DNA of 64,000 nt from Pyronema omphalodes (taxonomy: Eukaryota > Ascomycota > Pezizomycetes > Pezizales > Pyronemataceae), in contig JAJJXM010000006.1 of NCBI GenBank assembly GCA_024516155.1, positions 868,001-932,000 on the forward strand. Direction: 5' to 3'. This document shows, in pieces, positions 10,501-19,147 of this stretch (its first letter is position 1; each line of letters opens with the position of its first letter). The notes beneath the pieces were generated by a model, which was given only the letters and a program-made list of their open reading frames with translations, was not told where the DNA came from and searched no databases. A program made the translations under genes and the position numbers.

Positions 10501-11229
10501 CTTACGGAATTTCTCAGGGACTTGTTGAAGTGCCTCTGACAGTTCCTCTTTAGTGGCAATGGCTGATATATGGCCTATAACTGAGGCCTCAGGGTGGTCG
10601 AGTACTCGTTTATCGACCTTAAGGGAGAATGTACTGGCCTGAGCCTTAGTACAATGTTCAGTGCAACGTGGAGTTGTGAAGGAGATGTTATTGCTTTCTC
10701 CCCACATGTTGCAAGGTTGGTGTTTTGCCATCCACCAGTATGGTAAGATGACATCGCAGTCGCTGTCAAGAGGGGCGACTTCGAAGGATTCGGCTGCAAA
10801 GTGTTGTTTATGTTGCAGCATGAAAGGTACCGTAAAGAATTCTCCAGCTCCAGCAACTACCTCGTTATTGAAGTTGCGGATTTGAAGAGGCTTGTCTCTC
10901 TTCACAGTAGGGATTTTGTATGTATGGACAAAACCTTTGTCCAGTAGTGCTGAGGTGGAGCCTGTATCGAGTAGGACCCGCACCGTTCTGAATTTATTCT
11001 TTGACCAATTCAACACCATGTTGATTATTGGCCTTTTTCCGTGATAAGGTGGGACCACGGCTTCCATTTTTGTTTCCTTGGAAGAGGTTCCATTGTCGGT
11101 TCGTCGATTTTTTGTCTTGATCGACCCCAAGTTGTCTGTGGATTTTCTTTTTGTTCCACAACAAATAATATTCCCTGCGTCAGATATACAATCCTCCTCC
11201 TCAGGTGACGCAACCCTAGAGGATCTTAA
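7531..11229 (-). CDS. Gypsy pol: protease, RT, RNase H, integrase, chromodomain
   Basis: The frame is open from the end of gag at 11229. The first ATG in frame is only at 11067, so most of the N-terminus has no start codon of its own. Numbering residues from the TTG at 11130, protease has DTGS at 55-58. RT carries VDYRGINK near 297 and YIDD at 394-397. RNase H starts around 540 (ETDASDFALGAVL). Integrase has its HHCC zinc site (CLECQK) and the DDE core (MDFITDLP, DRDSRFTS), followed by a GPY/F-type segment. A chromodomain (LVKWLGWPNKKDWTAEP) fills the last ~60 residues. Chromodomains of such integrases are known to steer insertion to histone-marked chromatin. No stop interrupts the domains. 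Confidence 0.95.
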   Translation of the reverse strand, partial: LRSSRVASPEEEDCISDAGNIICCGTKRKSTDNLGSIKTKNRRTDNGTSSKETKMEAVVPPYHGKRPIINMVLNWSKNKFRTVRVLLDTGSTSALLDKGFVHTYKIPTVKRDKPLQIRNFNNEVVAGAGEFFTVPFMLQHKQHFAAESFEVAPLDSDCDVILPYWWMAKHQPCNMWGESNNISFTTPRCTEHCTKAQASTFSLKVDKRVLDHPEASVIGHISAIATKEELSEALQQVPEKFRKWINIMTKEAADKLPEHKSYDHAIDLKEGETPPWGPVYALNEVELETLREWLKEMLKTGKIRPSKSPAAAPILFVPKPHGRGLRLCVDYRGINKITIANRYPLPLMSELQDRVRGARFFTKMDLKNGYHLIRIKEGDEWKTAFRCRYGLYEFLVMPFGLSNAPATFQDMMNHIFRDMLDQGVIAYIDDVLIYAETEEEHDELVKEVLKRLEENGLVISPEKCVWGTNKVEFLGYIISEKGIEMAKDKVETVLVWEPPRSLKETQDFLGFANFYRRFIKDFSRICRPLTESTKGDPKKWEWTVAMELAFDELKQRFTKAPILGHFDPKKVCIVETDASDFALGAVLSQKGEDGKLHPIAFHSRKFTPAEINYEIHDKELLAIVDSFKIWRRYLEGAMHTVQVFSDHQNLEYFTTTKVLNRRQARWAQELAGIDFKIFYRPGSKNGKPDALSRRPEFRPEKGGGEDQPITTILHKEHFASISAISSGGEGTSFMVSSARLNSIPSVKWSGEFLKMVKEAGELDENYKKAANKIKDPLTIEDGIIYRKEKLWVPKDLVNMVLESEHNSKIAGHFGQDKTIELIRRNFWWPKMDEQIIEYIQSCLECQKDKTARHLKYGMLQPLELTYAPWQSIAMDFITDLPESNGCDQLWVIVDRFTKMAHFIPLQKDGKTTADLVRIFAKEIWKLHGLPKDIVSDRDSRFTSTTWRAFLGTLGIKPRMSTAFHPQTDGQTERLNQTIEAYLRSFVNHEMDDWADLLPMAEFAYNNSVTSATRLSPFYANYGFYPNTSNPSATAVRNPASKAYAHWMHTIHEGAKLALQKTQERMKHYADQKRQEAPEYQVGDLVMLDGRNIRTRRPSRKLDHKLHGPFQVEKVISPTAVRLTLPRRWKIHNVFHTSLLEPFRAGTRAPPDTNKILREADDVEGSEEYDIDEIMSSYKSGNRILYLVKWLGWPNKKDWTAEPFDNFSVGGQEKLRDFHLKYPDSPRDYRLKD

Positions 11230-11233
11230 AAAT
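11226..11233 (-). other. possible -1 frameshift site at the gag stop
   Basis: On the minus strand gag ends GAT TTT TAA. The run of five T lets the TTT-bound tRNA slip back one base and pair again, after which the next codon, TTA at 11229, is in the pol frame. Pol stays open from here. The site is not a perfect X XXY YYZ heptamer, so reinitiation at the ATG at 11067 is the alternative. Confidence 0.45.
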
Positions 11234-13418
11234 CCGACTCCTCATCATTCTGCTCAATCTCCCAAATCCTGGGCTGAGCGTCTTGCATCATTTCATCATC
11301 ATCATCCTGCCGTACCGCAGCAGTCTTGGTCTTTTTTGTTTCCTTGGGCTTCTCCTGCCCTTTATTTCCTTCATCATCGTCATCTCTCTTCCTCTTTCCT
11401 GAGGAAGCAACCTTTCCTTCCCCAGAGAGCTCTGTTCCTCCAACTGTCTTCTTTGCGTAACAATCGAACATTTTATGTCCTGATCGTCCGCATCTCCAAC
11501 AGTCAGCCTTTTCCTTCTTATGTTTATCAATTTCGCTCTGAGGAACATTCTGCAGAGCCTCCCTCCCTGACGCAAAAATGGACTTCTTGTCCTTTTTCCC
11601 AGAAAAACTCTTTTTCTCTTTCTTATCCTTGAACTTATCCTTGTGCTGCACCTCCTTTGGGCGCACAGTCTCCTTTTGTTTTCCTTTGTCCTTATGACGG
11701 TCCTCCCGTACTTCCAAAGACTTCTTTTTATGACCCTTTAATTCCTCATCCAAATTTTCAACAACGTGAGCAGCTTCCTTCACTGCATCAATCATTGCTT
11801 CATCGTCAGTTGGGATTCCCCCAACTCTCTGATATACCATCTTCTTAATGGCCGGTGTCATGGCCTCCCAAATCACATTCCTATACATAGGACCAATTGC
11901 TCCCACACGCATATTAAGGTCCTCCAACTTGGTGATATAGTCATCGATGTCTCCCTCATACTGGAGCTCCGTTATCCTTTTAACGTCCTTCTGGGCCTCT
12001 CGCTTATCCTCAAATCTGGTTTCGATTGAACTTGAGAAAGCTTGCCATGTATCCTTAAGTCCTTGTCTCTGAATGGACTTTCGTCGTTCCTGGTGCCAAC
12101 TTAACGCCTTGTGCGTAAGTAAGCTTCCAACCCATTTAACCTGATCGTCCTCATCCGGAAAGGCCTTGGCGTATGTTGCGATGTAATCTTGAACCGACAT
12201 CCACCAAGCCCTAAACAAATTTTTATCCTTTCCAGAAAAATATTGAGGAGCCTTCATTTCTGGCATTTTGGGTCTCCTCGGCTCGTTGACTCCAGATTGC
12301 TGCAATTTATTAACAAGTGATTCTAAGAATGCCTCTGTTGCATTCTTTGTTTCCGGGTTCTTTTGTTTTGCCTTTTCCTTACGCTCCTGGCGCTTTCTCT
12401 CCAAGGCTTTTCTGATGTATTCATCATCTGAATCTTCGTCGTCAGAAGGGTCAGATGGTGGTGGTGGAGGCGGTGGGAGTCCTCCTCCTGGTGGCTTGCT
12501 TCCTCTACCACCGTTCCTGCCGCCATTTTGAACAGATCCATCCACTGATGGAGGCAATGGGACTTCGGGTGCTCTGCCAAGAGAGGGAGGTCTGGGAGTC
12601 ATCTCCTCATGCATAGCCTCGGTTAGAGACTTAGCATCGAAATGCTCCTTCCTCTGGATCTTTGACATAACAAGGTCAATAACCTTGTTTACCAGCTCCA
12701 ATTTTTCTTCCTCCCTTTGTTCATAATAGTCCAGTAAGCGCTGCTGATGCATCTCTTCAGCCTTAGACAGAGCTGCGATTCGCCTATCCCTTTGCTCATC
12801 GTCCTGCTTCCTAATGGCGTCCTGTGTATTTTTCTCAACTGCCCATTCCTCAATTTCTTTATTAATTTCGAGTTGCCTCTGGGTGAAGGCCTCCAGGATA
12901 GCATTCATTGTTTGAATGCCGTGATTGAGCCTTTCAGCAGCCGCTTGGTTGGCTGCTTCTTTAGTCTTTGTGTCTGTGGCAAGATTGCCAATTGTCCTCC
13001 AAACTTGGCCGGCAAAGTCGTTGCTGGCCTGAACGAGTCGCGTCACGGTTTGTAGGTTGATCTCCTGGTCCAGGTCCCCTTTCTTTGCCAAGGTATCATA
13101 GGCCTTTTGCATACCCTGGGCCATTTCCTGATACAACCCTTTCATCCGCTGTAACTCTTCATTCATAGCAGCCCCAGATCCGACTGCCTCAACCAACCTC
13201 TTGATGTCCTCCTCATTGGCGTTCATTCTTTCCATCATTAGAATGACCCAGTCAGGGACTTCTCCGAGATGGAGGGTAGTTCCATGGTGGACTCTAGGAG
13301 TTCCAACCGAAGTAACTTCCTCCCAAGAGCGAGGGCGGGTGATGCTAACGGTATCGCCCATTGGAGCATCAAGTCCATCGTCGTGACGGGAAGTGCCGGT
13401 GATTCTTCGAGCGGCCAT
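11226..13418 (-). CDS. Gypsy gag: nucleocapsid-like protein
   Basis: A 730-residue structural protein expected to form the virus-like particle and bind element RNA. The N-terminal third is helical and probably coiled coil. A proline run and an acidic stretch (PPPPPPP, then SDDEDSDDEY) lie near residue 310. The central domain (FRAWWMSVQDYI onward) resembles retrotransposon gag capsid domains. One CCHC zinc knuckle, CWRCGRSGHKMFDC, comes near residue 655. Long Lys/Glu-rich tracts surround the knuckle. The ATG at 13418 is the first good start after the LTR. Pol lies in the -1 frame directly after the stop. Confidence 0.9.
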   Translation of the reverse strand: MAARRITGTSRHDDGLDAPMGDTVSITRPRSWEEVTSVGTPRVHHGTTLHLGEVPDWVILMMERMNANEEDIKRLVEAVGSGAAMNEELQRMKGLYQEMAQGMQKAYDTLAKKGDLDQEINLQTVTRLVQASNDFAGQVWRTIGNLATDTKTKEAANQAAAERLNHGIQTMNAILEAFTQRQLEINKEIEEWAVEKNTQDAIRKQDDEQRDRRIAALSKAEEMHQQRLLDYYEQREEEKLELVNKVIDLVMSKIQRKEHFDAKSLTEAMHEEMTPRPPSLGRAPEVPLPPSVDGSVQNGGRNGGRGSKPPGGGLPPPPPPPSDPSDDEDSDDEYIRKALERKRQERKEKAKQKNPETKNATEAFLESLVNKLQQSGVNEPRRPKMPEMKAPQYFSGKDKNLFRAWWMSVQDYIATYAKAFPDEDDQVKWVGSLLTHKALSWHQERRKSIQRQGLKDTWQAFSSSIETRFEDKREAQKDVKRITELQYEGDIDDYITKLEDLNMRVGAIGPMYRNVIWEAMTPAIKKMVYQRVGGIPTDDEAMIDAVKEAAHVVENLDEELKGHKKKSLEVREDRHKDKGKQKETVRPKEVQHKDKFKDKKEKKSFSGKKDKKSIFASGREALQNVPQSEIDKHKKEKADCWRCGRSGHKMFDCYAKKTVGGTELSGEGKVASSGKRKRDDDDEGNKGQEKPKETKKTKTAAVRQDDDDEMMQDAQPRIWEIEQNDEESDF

Positions 13419-13530
13419 TGTTGGTTGAATGTTTTTCTTTGTAGTTTTTGTAGGAGGATCTTTTGGTGTCGTCTTGCCCTAGAAGAGGGTCTTCCGTATA
13501 CGTGTCGAAAAGTAAACTTAGTAGCTTGAG

Positions 13531-13542
13531 CCTTAAGTTTAT
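13531..13542 (-). other. putative self-complementary primer-binding site
   Basis: The PBS position, two bases inside the 5' LTR, does not read as a normal tRNA primer site (no TGG start). On the minus strand it reads ATAAACTTAAGG, the exact reverse complement of CCTTAAGTTTAT inside the LTR (minus strand, 13683-13672 and again 6139-6128). Tf1 of fission yeast primes reverse transcription by folding its own RNA 5' end back on the PBS; this layout fits that mechanism. Confidence 0.55.
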
Positions 13543-13544
13543 AG

Positions 13545-14903
13545 TGTGAACCTGGGTATTGAGGCTTTCAATACAGAGGTTTGTCCGATCAGTTAACGCT
13601 TCGTTTGCAAGATAGATAACTAATAGATTTTCCCAAGAGCTAGGAAGTTCAACTAATCGATCACAGGCCGAATAAACTTAAGGGTCTCGTCCTGAGGTAT
13701 TTGGTGTAGAATAGTAATGTCGTAACAAGAGATCAAGTTGCTGATGCTGGAGGAGACGGTGGGAAGACTTAGGGTCTTTTATAGACTTTCGTCTACAAGT
13801 TCGCCCAGACTTTCCAAGGGAACCAACTTCCAAACTAAGCTTAGGAGATAAGACGTGAGTCAATCCTTTGACAAATCTGCCGATGGCTCGCATCATGCTG
13901 CATGCGCAATTATATTAATTGCTCACTTGCATGATGTGCCTCGTCTCAGATTAATCCTTGACATTCCTCGCCGTGCTACCACACCTTCCAATCAGGTATT
14001 GGGGTTAAGCGCCTAGTAGAGGGTTACTCCACTTGAGCGCATAATGCAATGACTCCTCCGATAATAACATGTGAGTCATATATCGCATGAGTCGTCTTGA
14101 TCATAGATCTCCCTAGAGAATCTCGATTGCGAGTGAAGGAATCTGACATCATAAGGCAGACTATGCCTTACCGGAGCGCACTGCCCCGTCACATTCCTGT
14201 GTGATGTCATAACAGCCCCACCTGCGCGCACTTGCGCGCAGCCACACCCTGGTGTGTACGCAAACGCCGTCTTATCTTGCAGTTGGTAGTCATTGGCCTA
14301 AGGTCGCGTCATATCAGTTCCATCCAACAGTTTCCCTGAGTGGTGTTCCTTGCTGTAGGACGTCGTCTCATGCTAACGCAATCTTGACCCTTGTCCTGAG
14401 CTCCACTCCTGTTGGCTGACTAGACTCTGCCTTGTTCCTTGGCCGACTATCCGCCCAACGCGGACCTCGGATGATCCTATTCGTCTGCCTTGCATTGTCC
14501 TGAGAATTCCCTTCTCTTGCAAGCCCTCTGGTACCCGTGCTTGGTGGAACACAACCTCAAGTATAAGGAGGTGTCCTTTCGCCGTCGTCTTCTGTCTCCA
14601 TCAGCGTCGTCTGTAGTTTTCTCATGGGTAAGTCGACACCCATGAGGTGAGTTGTTCCTCGTTCCCATCCATCTGTGATCCTCCCAAACTGACAGTGAAT
14701 AACAGGTAGCGACGCCTCGGGCCGGGATCCTCGTGAGGTCCTTTCGGAAAGTCACGAATCACGTGACGTGGCTAGCTGGAGCTCCTCAGGGGGTTCCGGC
14801 CCGGGATACTAACCTTATTATTCATTCTCCTGTCGAGTTTGCCATGTTCTCTAAATGTTATACATGTTACCTATTCTATACTCACACAATATAGGGTGTG
14901 ACA
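13545..14903 (-). repeat. 5' LTR of the Gypsy element (promoter LTR)
   Basis: 1359 bp and apparently identical to the copy at 6001-7359. On the minus strand a TATAAAAG box sits at 13783-13776, about 95 nt before the candidate RNA 5' end near 13683. The LTR also supplies the premature stop that now ends LINE ORF1. Confidence 0.95.
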
Positions 14904-16491
14904 GAGAAGGACAGATGCGGGAGTTGGCATAATGGTTGCCACGACAGTTGACGCAGCGGGCCGCAGCCTTGGAGTGCTGGCAGGGGAGTCCTTTGGGTAC
15001 GGAGCATCCCTCCATACCGCATGCGTGGGCATCGGACGAGTGGTTCTGGCCACAGAAGCGACAGCGAAGAACGGCGGGGGTGGTGCACCGCTCGCGAATG
15101 TGTCCCCATTTGAGACAGCCCGCGCACTGGCTGTCAGGGCCTTCATGGTTAAACAATTCTACTCGGTACCTTGTGGATCCCAGGAGTGCCCCACGGGACA
15201 TCAGCATCTGTGCTGCGGGGGAGCCTTTGACCACGAAAACTGCTGACGACGATTGGATTTCGCCTCTTTCAAGGCGGTCACGGACGGTGCTGCGTTTACC
15301 CAACCAGCGGGCACCAGGAACGATTTCCAGCCCTTCGTGATTCGCCTGGAGCTCGAGTTCCATCTTGCGGAGACCGTTGGGTCCCCTTCCCAAGAAACGA
15401 TTGAGTGGGATTCCGTGGACTTTCAGCTTTACCCACCTTTCCATAGGACGGACGTCGACTACAGCACGATCTACTTCACGCATGGCGTTTAATATTTCGT
15501 TACGGTAGCAACCAACAATGGTGGTTGCGCTCACTCCGGGGACTGTGGTAGCGGTGATAGTCCCCTTGCTGTTGCGGGAGACTTTGGCGAGGCGGTGGAA
15601 TTGAGGTGCTCCTCGGAGGTGCAGGCACACATTGACTGCCGCCGTGAAGTCTTGATCCGGTTTGGGGGAGGGGCGAGCTCCGTCCTGACGAGTGAAGATG
15701 ATACGTCTATCTTCGGTGGCGAGATTTTTCTCCGGGGAGAACGGGTTGTTAAGCCGTTGGGCTTGCTTCTTTTGCTGCTTGGTTTGGAATGTTTGCCAAG
15801 CGGGCGCAGGAGGAGGAGGGGGGAGCTCCGGGAGGTTGTTACGAAGCATAGCCGCGTAGGACTGGGCAGCGGTGAGCTTAGAGGTGCCCACCGGGGCCTG
15901 TACGGCGGGGAGGGCGTGTGCACGGGGTTTTGTGGCCGCCAGAGCTGCGGGTTTGTTGTTTTCTGCTGGGGCAGACTTCTGGGAGGCGGTGGGGGCGGTT
16001 GGACGGGTGGTCGGAGAGGTGCGGGGGGCGGTGCGGGCGACTTGCGACGCCGGGCACGAGCAGGGACGGGAGTCTTGCTGGCTGAGCTTTTCTTCCAGCG
16101 CGCGCATACGGGTTTCTGTGGCTGCCAGGCGAGCAGACAGCTGTTCAAGCAGGGTCGAGCTGACCAGCGGCGAGGCTTGTGTGCCGACTGCTGGGGCAGA
16201 GCGCAGTTCGTGTCCCATGGCAGACCCAAAGGCCGCGACGTGGGCTCGTTTTTTGACCGTGCTGGGGCACGAGGATAGAGGGCTGCTGGATGACCATCCA
16301 GAACCGGGCGTGGTACCTAGCGGCAAGTTCTTGCTCGCACGCGTAGGGGTGTCGGGGGCAGACGCGCCGAACACGTCGTCTGCGGACGCTGGGGCGGGAG
16401 TGGACACTCTGGAGGAGTTGCTGCCGCTGAAAGTGCGCATTTCGGAGGTGAGGCCGAAGCGCGGAGGGGGGGGAGGCTTCATGGGAGCCAT
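14904..16491 (-). pseudogene. 5' part of LINE ORF1: gag-like zinc-knuckle protein
   Basis: The first 529 codons of the LINE ORF1, an RNA-binding gag-like protein. The N-terminal ~100 residues are rich in Pro, Ser and Ala. A short coiled coil lies near 113-138, and Pro/Ala/Thr-rich sequence runs to about 235. A conserved region at about 280-450 with the block ERWVKLKVHGIPLNRF resembles the RRM-like part of Tad/jockey ORF1 proteins. Three Cys/His knuckles follow, starting near residues 456 (CAGCLKWGHIRERC), 477 and 513. The frame then runs into the LTR and stops at 14851, so the present copy lacks the last ~72 residues and any normal link to ORF2. The start is the ATG at 16491, 110 nt inside the element. 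Confidence 0.85.
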
Positions 16492-16601
16492 GGGCCTCAG
16501 AGGTGGAATGTCGTGAAGCCGTGAGAATTCTCTCCGACTTCCCGATTTGGATAATTAAGCGAGAAACGTGGTGTTTTTCTAGCGTTGGTGTGGCGTGTAC
16601 A

Positions 16602-16613
16602 TAATGCTAGACA
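16602..16613. repeat. LINE target-site duplication, right copy
   Basis: TAATGCTAGACA, identical to 1642-1653. It fixes the LINE 5' end at 16601. Confidence 0.9.
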
Positions 16614-17766
16614 CATAGTAACCAAAGCATATATCATGATCGATGAAGGTAGTAACTGGGAAAGCACCATATAGGTAGACATATCACAATTGTAGGATGA
16701 GAGAGCCGCAAGAAGAGACCCTTGGATGGATGGGCAAAATAGAAACCATACCTTGTAAAGTGCAGAGAAGTTTACGATGCAGAGCTCCATGTCTTGCATG
16801 ATCATTATACTACTTCGCCACCCTAAACGAAGAGAGACAATATTATACCATCTTAGTAACTGCAAATTGGCCATTCAGAGATGCAGAAAAGGTACACCCG
16901 GACCAGCACAAGCACTGACAAGAACGATCGTCGATGGAAGATTGAGACGGACCAGTGACAAATGTGAAGTGAAGTTTGGGTGGGTATCAGTGTACCAGGT
17001 AATCAAAGCGAGATCGGGGATTGCGAGGCCAAGAAAGTGGCTTGGAGAGATTGAGAAGCAATGAGAACGGAACAGTTAGAAGCGAGTTCGGCTTTCCTGA
17101 ATGGAACAACCAAGGAAAAGATAGGAAAAATGAAAGAATGGATAAAGAAAATATCAAGGGAGCAGACCATATATCATGAAAGAAAGGTAATGGATTAGAA
17201 AACACTAGAAAAATCAAAGGAAAGAAATAGCCGCTAGGTACGATTGGTTCTTGACCGGCCAGTTGGTCATAACACTGTATCTTAAGAACAATCTAAAAAA
17301 AGAGAGAGCTGCAGAGGAATGCTGATAGATTCGGGGAGGACAGAATCAGGGAAGGGAGAACCCCTCAAAAGAGCGCCCAAAAGGGAAGCTAAAGATAAGA
17401 GACCTGTGCAGAAGAGTCTAGAAGGAGATAGGCTAAAGGAGCGCCAAATGAGAATCGGAAGCGCAGCTATTCAAGGAAGAGAGAGAAGAGAAGGCGGTAG
17501 TTGAACTCATAAGAAAGACAGGTGTAGGAATTATGAGCGAAGTAAATTGAGACCACAGTAATAAAAGTGACACGGAGCAATAAGATGTAGCCCACGGCAT
17601 ATACAGGGAGACTGGCACAATTGATGTCAGCGGCAAAAAAGAGAAAAAAAGTAAGCCAAAATTGGTACCAATGGAGGCAATGAAAATGATAGGATAGAAT
17701 CCAGGCAGACGAGTTAATTACAGACTCAGCAATGATTAACAGTCGCGATAATAGAAACTGGTTCAT
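16614..17766. other. gene-free flank right of the LINE
   Basis: Purine-rich, AT-rich sequence. The open frames are short and I recognise nothing in them. Confidence 0.55.
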
Positions 17767-17930
17767 TTATTTATTTAACCATACGCTGACTGAGGCCTGA
17801 AGGGTCTATGCAGGACAAAAGAAATACGAATCTTATCCTCGTGGTCTAAACAATCTGGCGAGGCCCCTAATCTCCTATACCTCTACTATTTACTTGACAA
17901 AGGAGGGAAATAAATATTGATCCAAAAAAA
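17767..17930 (-). mobile_element. 5'-truncated LINE 3' end (relic)
   Basis: On the minus strand an AAATAAATAAAT-type tail at about 17767-17779 is preceded by a stretch with the same words as the full LINE 3' UTR: GGCCT repeats and a shared GGAGATTAGG block. It looks like the end of a related but different Tad-type family. The 5' boundary near 17930 is a guess and no target duplication was found. Confidence 0.4.
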
Positions 17931-19147
17931 TATAATACGCTATTATCACTTCTCCGATTTACAGTTGCTGCACAACTCGTATCAGGTCATGCAAGGCAAG
18001 AGAATGATAATCGACCGTAGCATGAGGGAATGGCAAATGAAATTTCTGAAATACGAAATATTCCATTGCTCAAGCAGTTTGTATCGGTGTGGAGGGTTCA
18101 AACTCCAAGTCGATTGACTTGATGTAGAGCTGAACTGTGCATTCTAGAATCAATTATTCTGGGTTTCAACCCGTTCAACTGTTTTTTTTTAATTAATCGT
18201 TTCATTATTTCTGGTAGAATGTGCCTTGTCTTTGCAGATGGAAACACCGGGACGCCCCACATTGTTTATCGTATTCAAATTTAGCTTCCTTTTGCGAAAT
18301 GTCTCGCTAATTGCCTACAGCCGATGACGAACGACGACTTGGAGCTAGAGTGATCAACGGCCGCGTCCACCGGGACAGAAATTTTTACCTGGACGAAGGA
18401 ACTGCCGCTGACTATTGACCGATGATCCGTCAATTCCAGGGTAAAAAATCATCCTGGGTATGTCTTATGTTTGCGGCTGGAAGCGCTGATTGTGTATATC
18501 CTCTCACTACCACCGGTCTTTGAACAGCTGTCGCTGCATGAATTCCCCGCCCGTGGAAATTCCCCACTTTGAGATGATCGCCAGCAGAGTTTACACTGGA
18601 CCAAAATTAGCGAGATCAAGTTGTCATGGCGATTTGGTGTGGGTAGGCGATATTAAAGTTTGGACCCTGTTTCCGAAGAGAAGATGTGCTTCGCTATGTG
18701 TCAATCTCCATGACACCCACAACGTGATGCAGCATGTTGATCGTCCATTGTTGTCCAACAAGAGCTCTGCTGTTTCAAATCATAAGGGTCTGAAGACTGT
18801 ATTGATGTCTTTGAATTACATCACGCAAGATAGATGCAGCTTCCTAATGCGTGCGCAATGCAATTGTCAGCGCAGTGGTCCAAATTATGCGTGATAAAAC
18901 TCATGGCGTACTGTACATTTTCCACAAACGCCCAATATATTTAACACATGGTTAGGGCTTGATTGGATTGCATTGAATTACTGATAGAACATTGATTTGA
19001 AAAAGCTACAATTGACCGAGTCTGAGGCTGAATGTCGTCTCTTTATTTGAGCCACATCATGCATTTCAAGATTCTGTTCAAAAGATAATAATCAGCTTTT
19101 TTTTTTATCGTTAATTACGATCAAATCCCACTCTTTGAACAGTTCAT
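17931..19147. other. intergenic, no feature recognised
   Basis: AT-rich spacer. A match to a tRNA B-box-like word near 18085 has no cloverleaf around it. The only longer frame, 18490-18894, lacks an ATG start and any domain. Confidence 0.5.

Larger units (their letters stand above)
6001..14903 (-). mobile_element. complete Gypsy-type chromovirus inserted in the LINE
   Basis: An LTR retrotransposon of 8903 bp on the minus strand: 5' LTR 13545-14903, gag 11226-13418, pol 7531-11229, polypurine tract 7360-7371 and 3' LTR 6001-7359. Pol order is protease, RT, RNase H, integrase and then a C-terminal chromodomain, which places it among the chromoviruses (MAGGY/Tf1-like Ty3/Gypsy). The LTRs have the same length and I see no difference between them. 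Both large frames are open and the 5-bp duplication is intact, so the insertion is recent and the copy may be able to move. It lies in the same transcriptional orientation as the LINE. Confidence 0.95.
1654..16601 (-). mobile_element. full-length Tad-type LINE, interrupted by a Gypsy element
   Basis: This is a non-LTR retrotransposon read on the minus strand. It has a 5' UTR of about 110 nt, a gag-like ORF1 with three zinc knuckles, an ORF2 with AP endonuclease, reverse transcriptase and RNase H, and a 3' UTR ending in an A-rich tail. A 12-bp direct repeat flanks both ends. Without the 8903-bp Gypsy insert and one 5-bp duplication it is about 6.04 kb, normal for the fungal Tad clade. ORF2 is uninterrupted and ORF1 is broken only by the insert, so the copy was probably intact until the second element landed in it. 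The Tad assignment rests on domain order and on ORF1 and ORF2 features, not on a tree. Confidence 0.9.

Noticed and set aside
15595..16516. Plus-strand frames of 214-227 codons
   Set aside because: Antisense of LINE ORF1; GC-rich composition keeps several frames open.
16497..16874. 125-codon minus-strand frame upstream of LINE ORF1
   Set aside because: It crosses the LINE 5' end and target duplication, so it joins unrelated sequences.
18060..18115. Possible tRNA gene from a GGTTCAAACTCC word
   Set aside because: No matching A box, acceptor stem or anticodon arm.
18490..18894. 134-codon plus-strand frame
   Set aside because: Begins at TTG, has no domain and no splice context.
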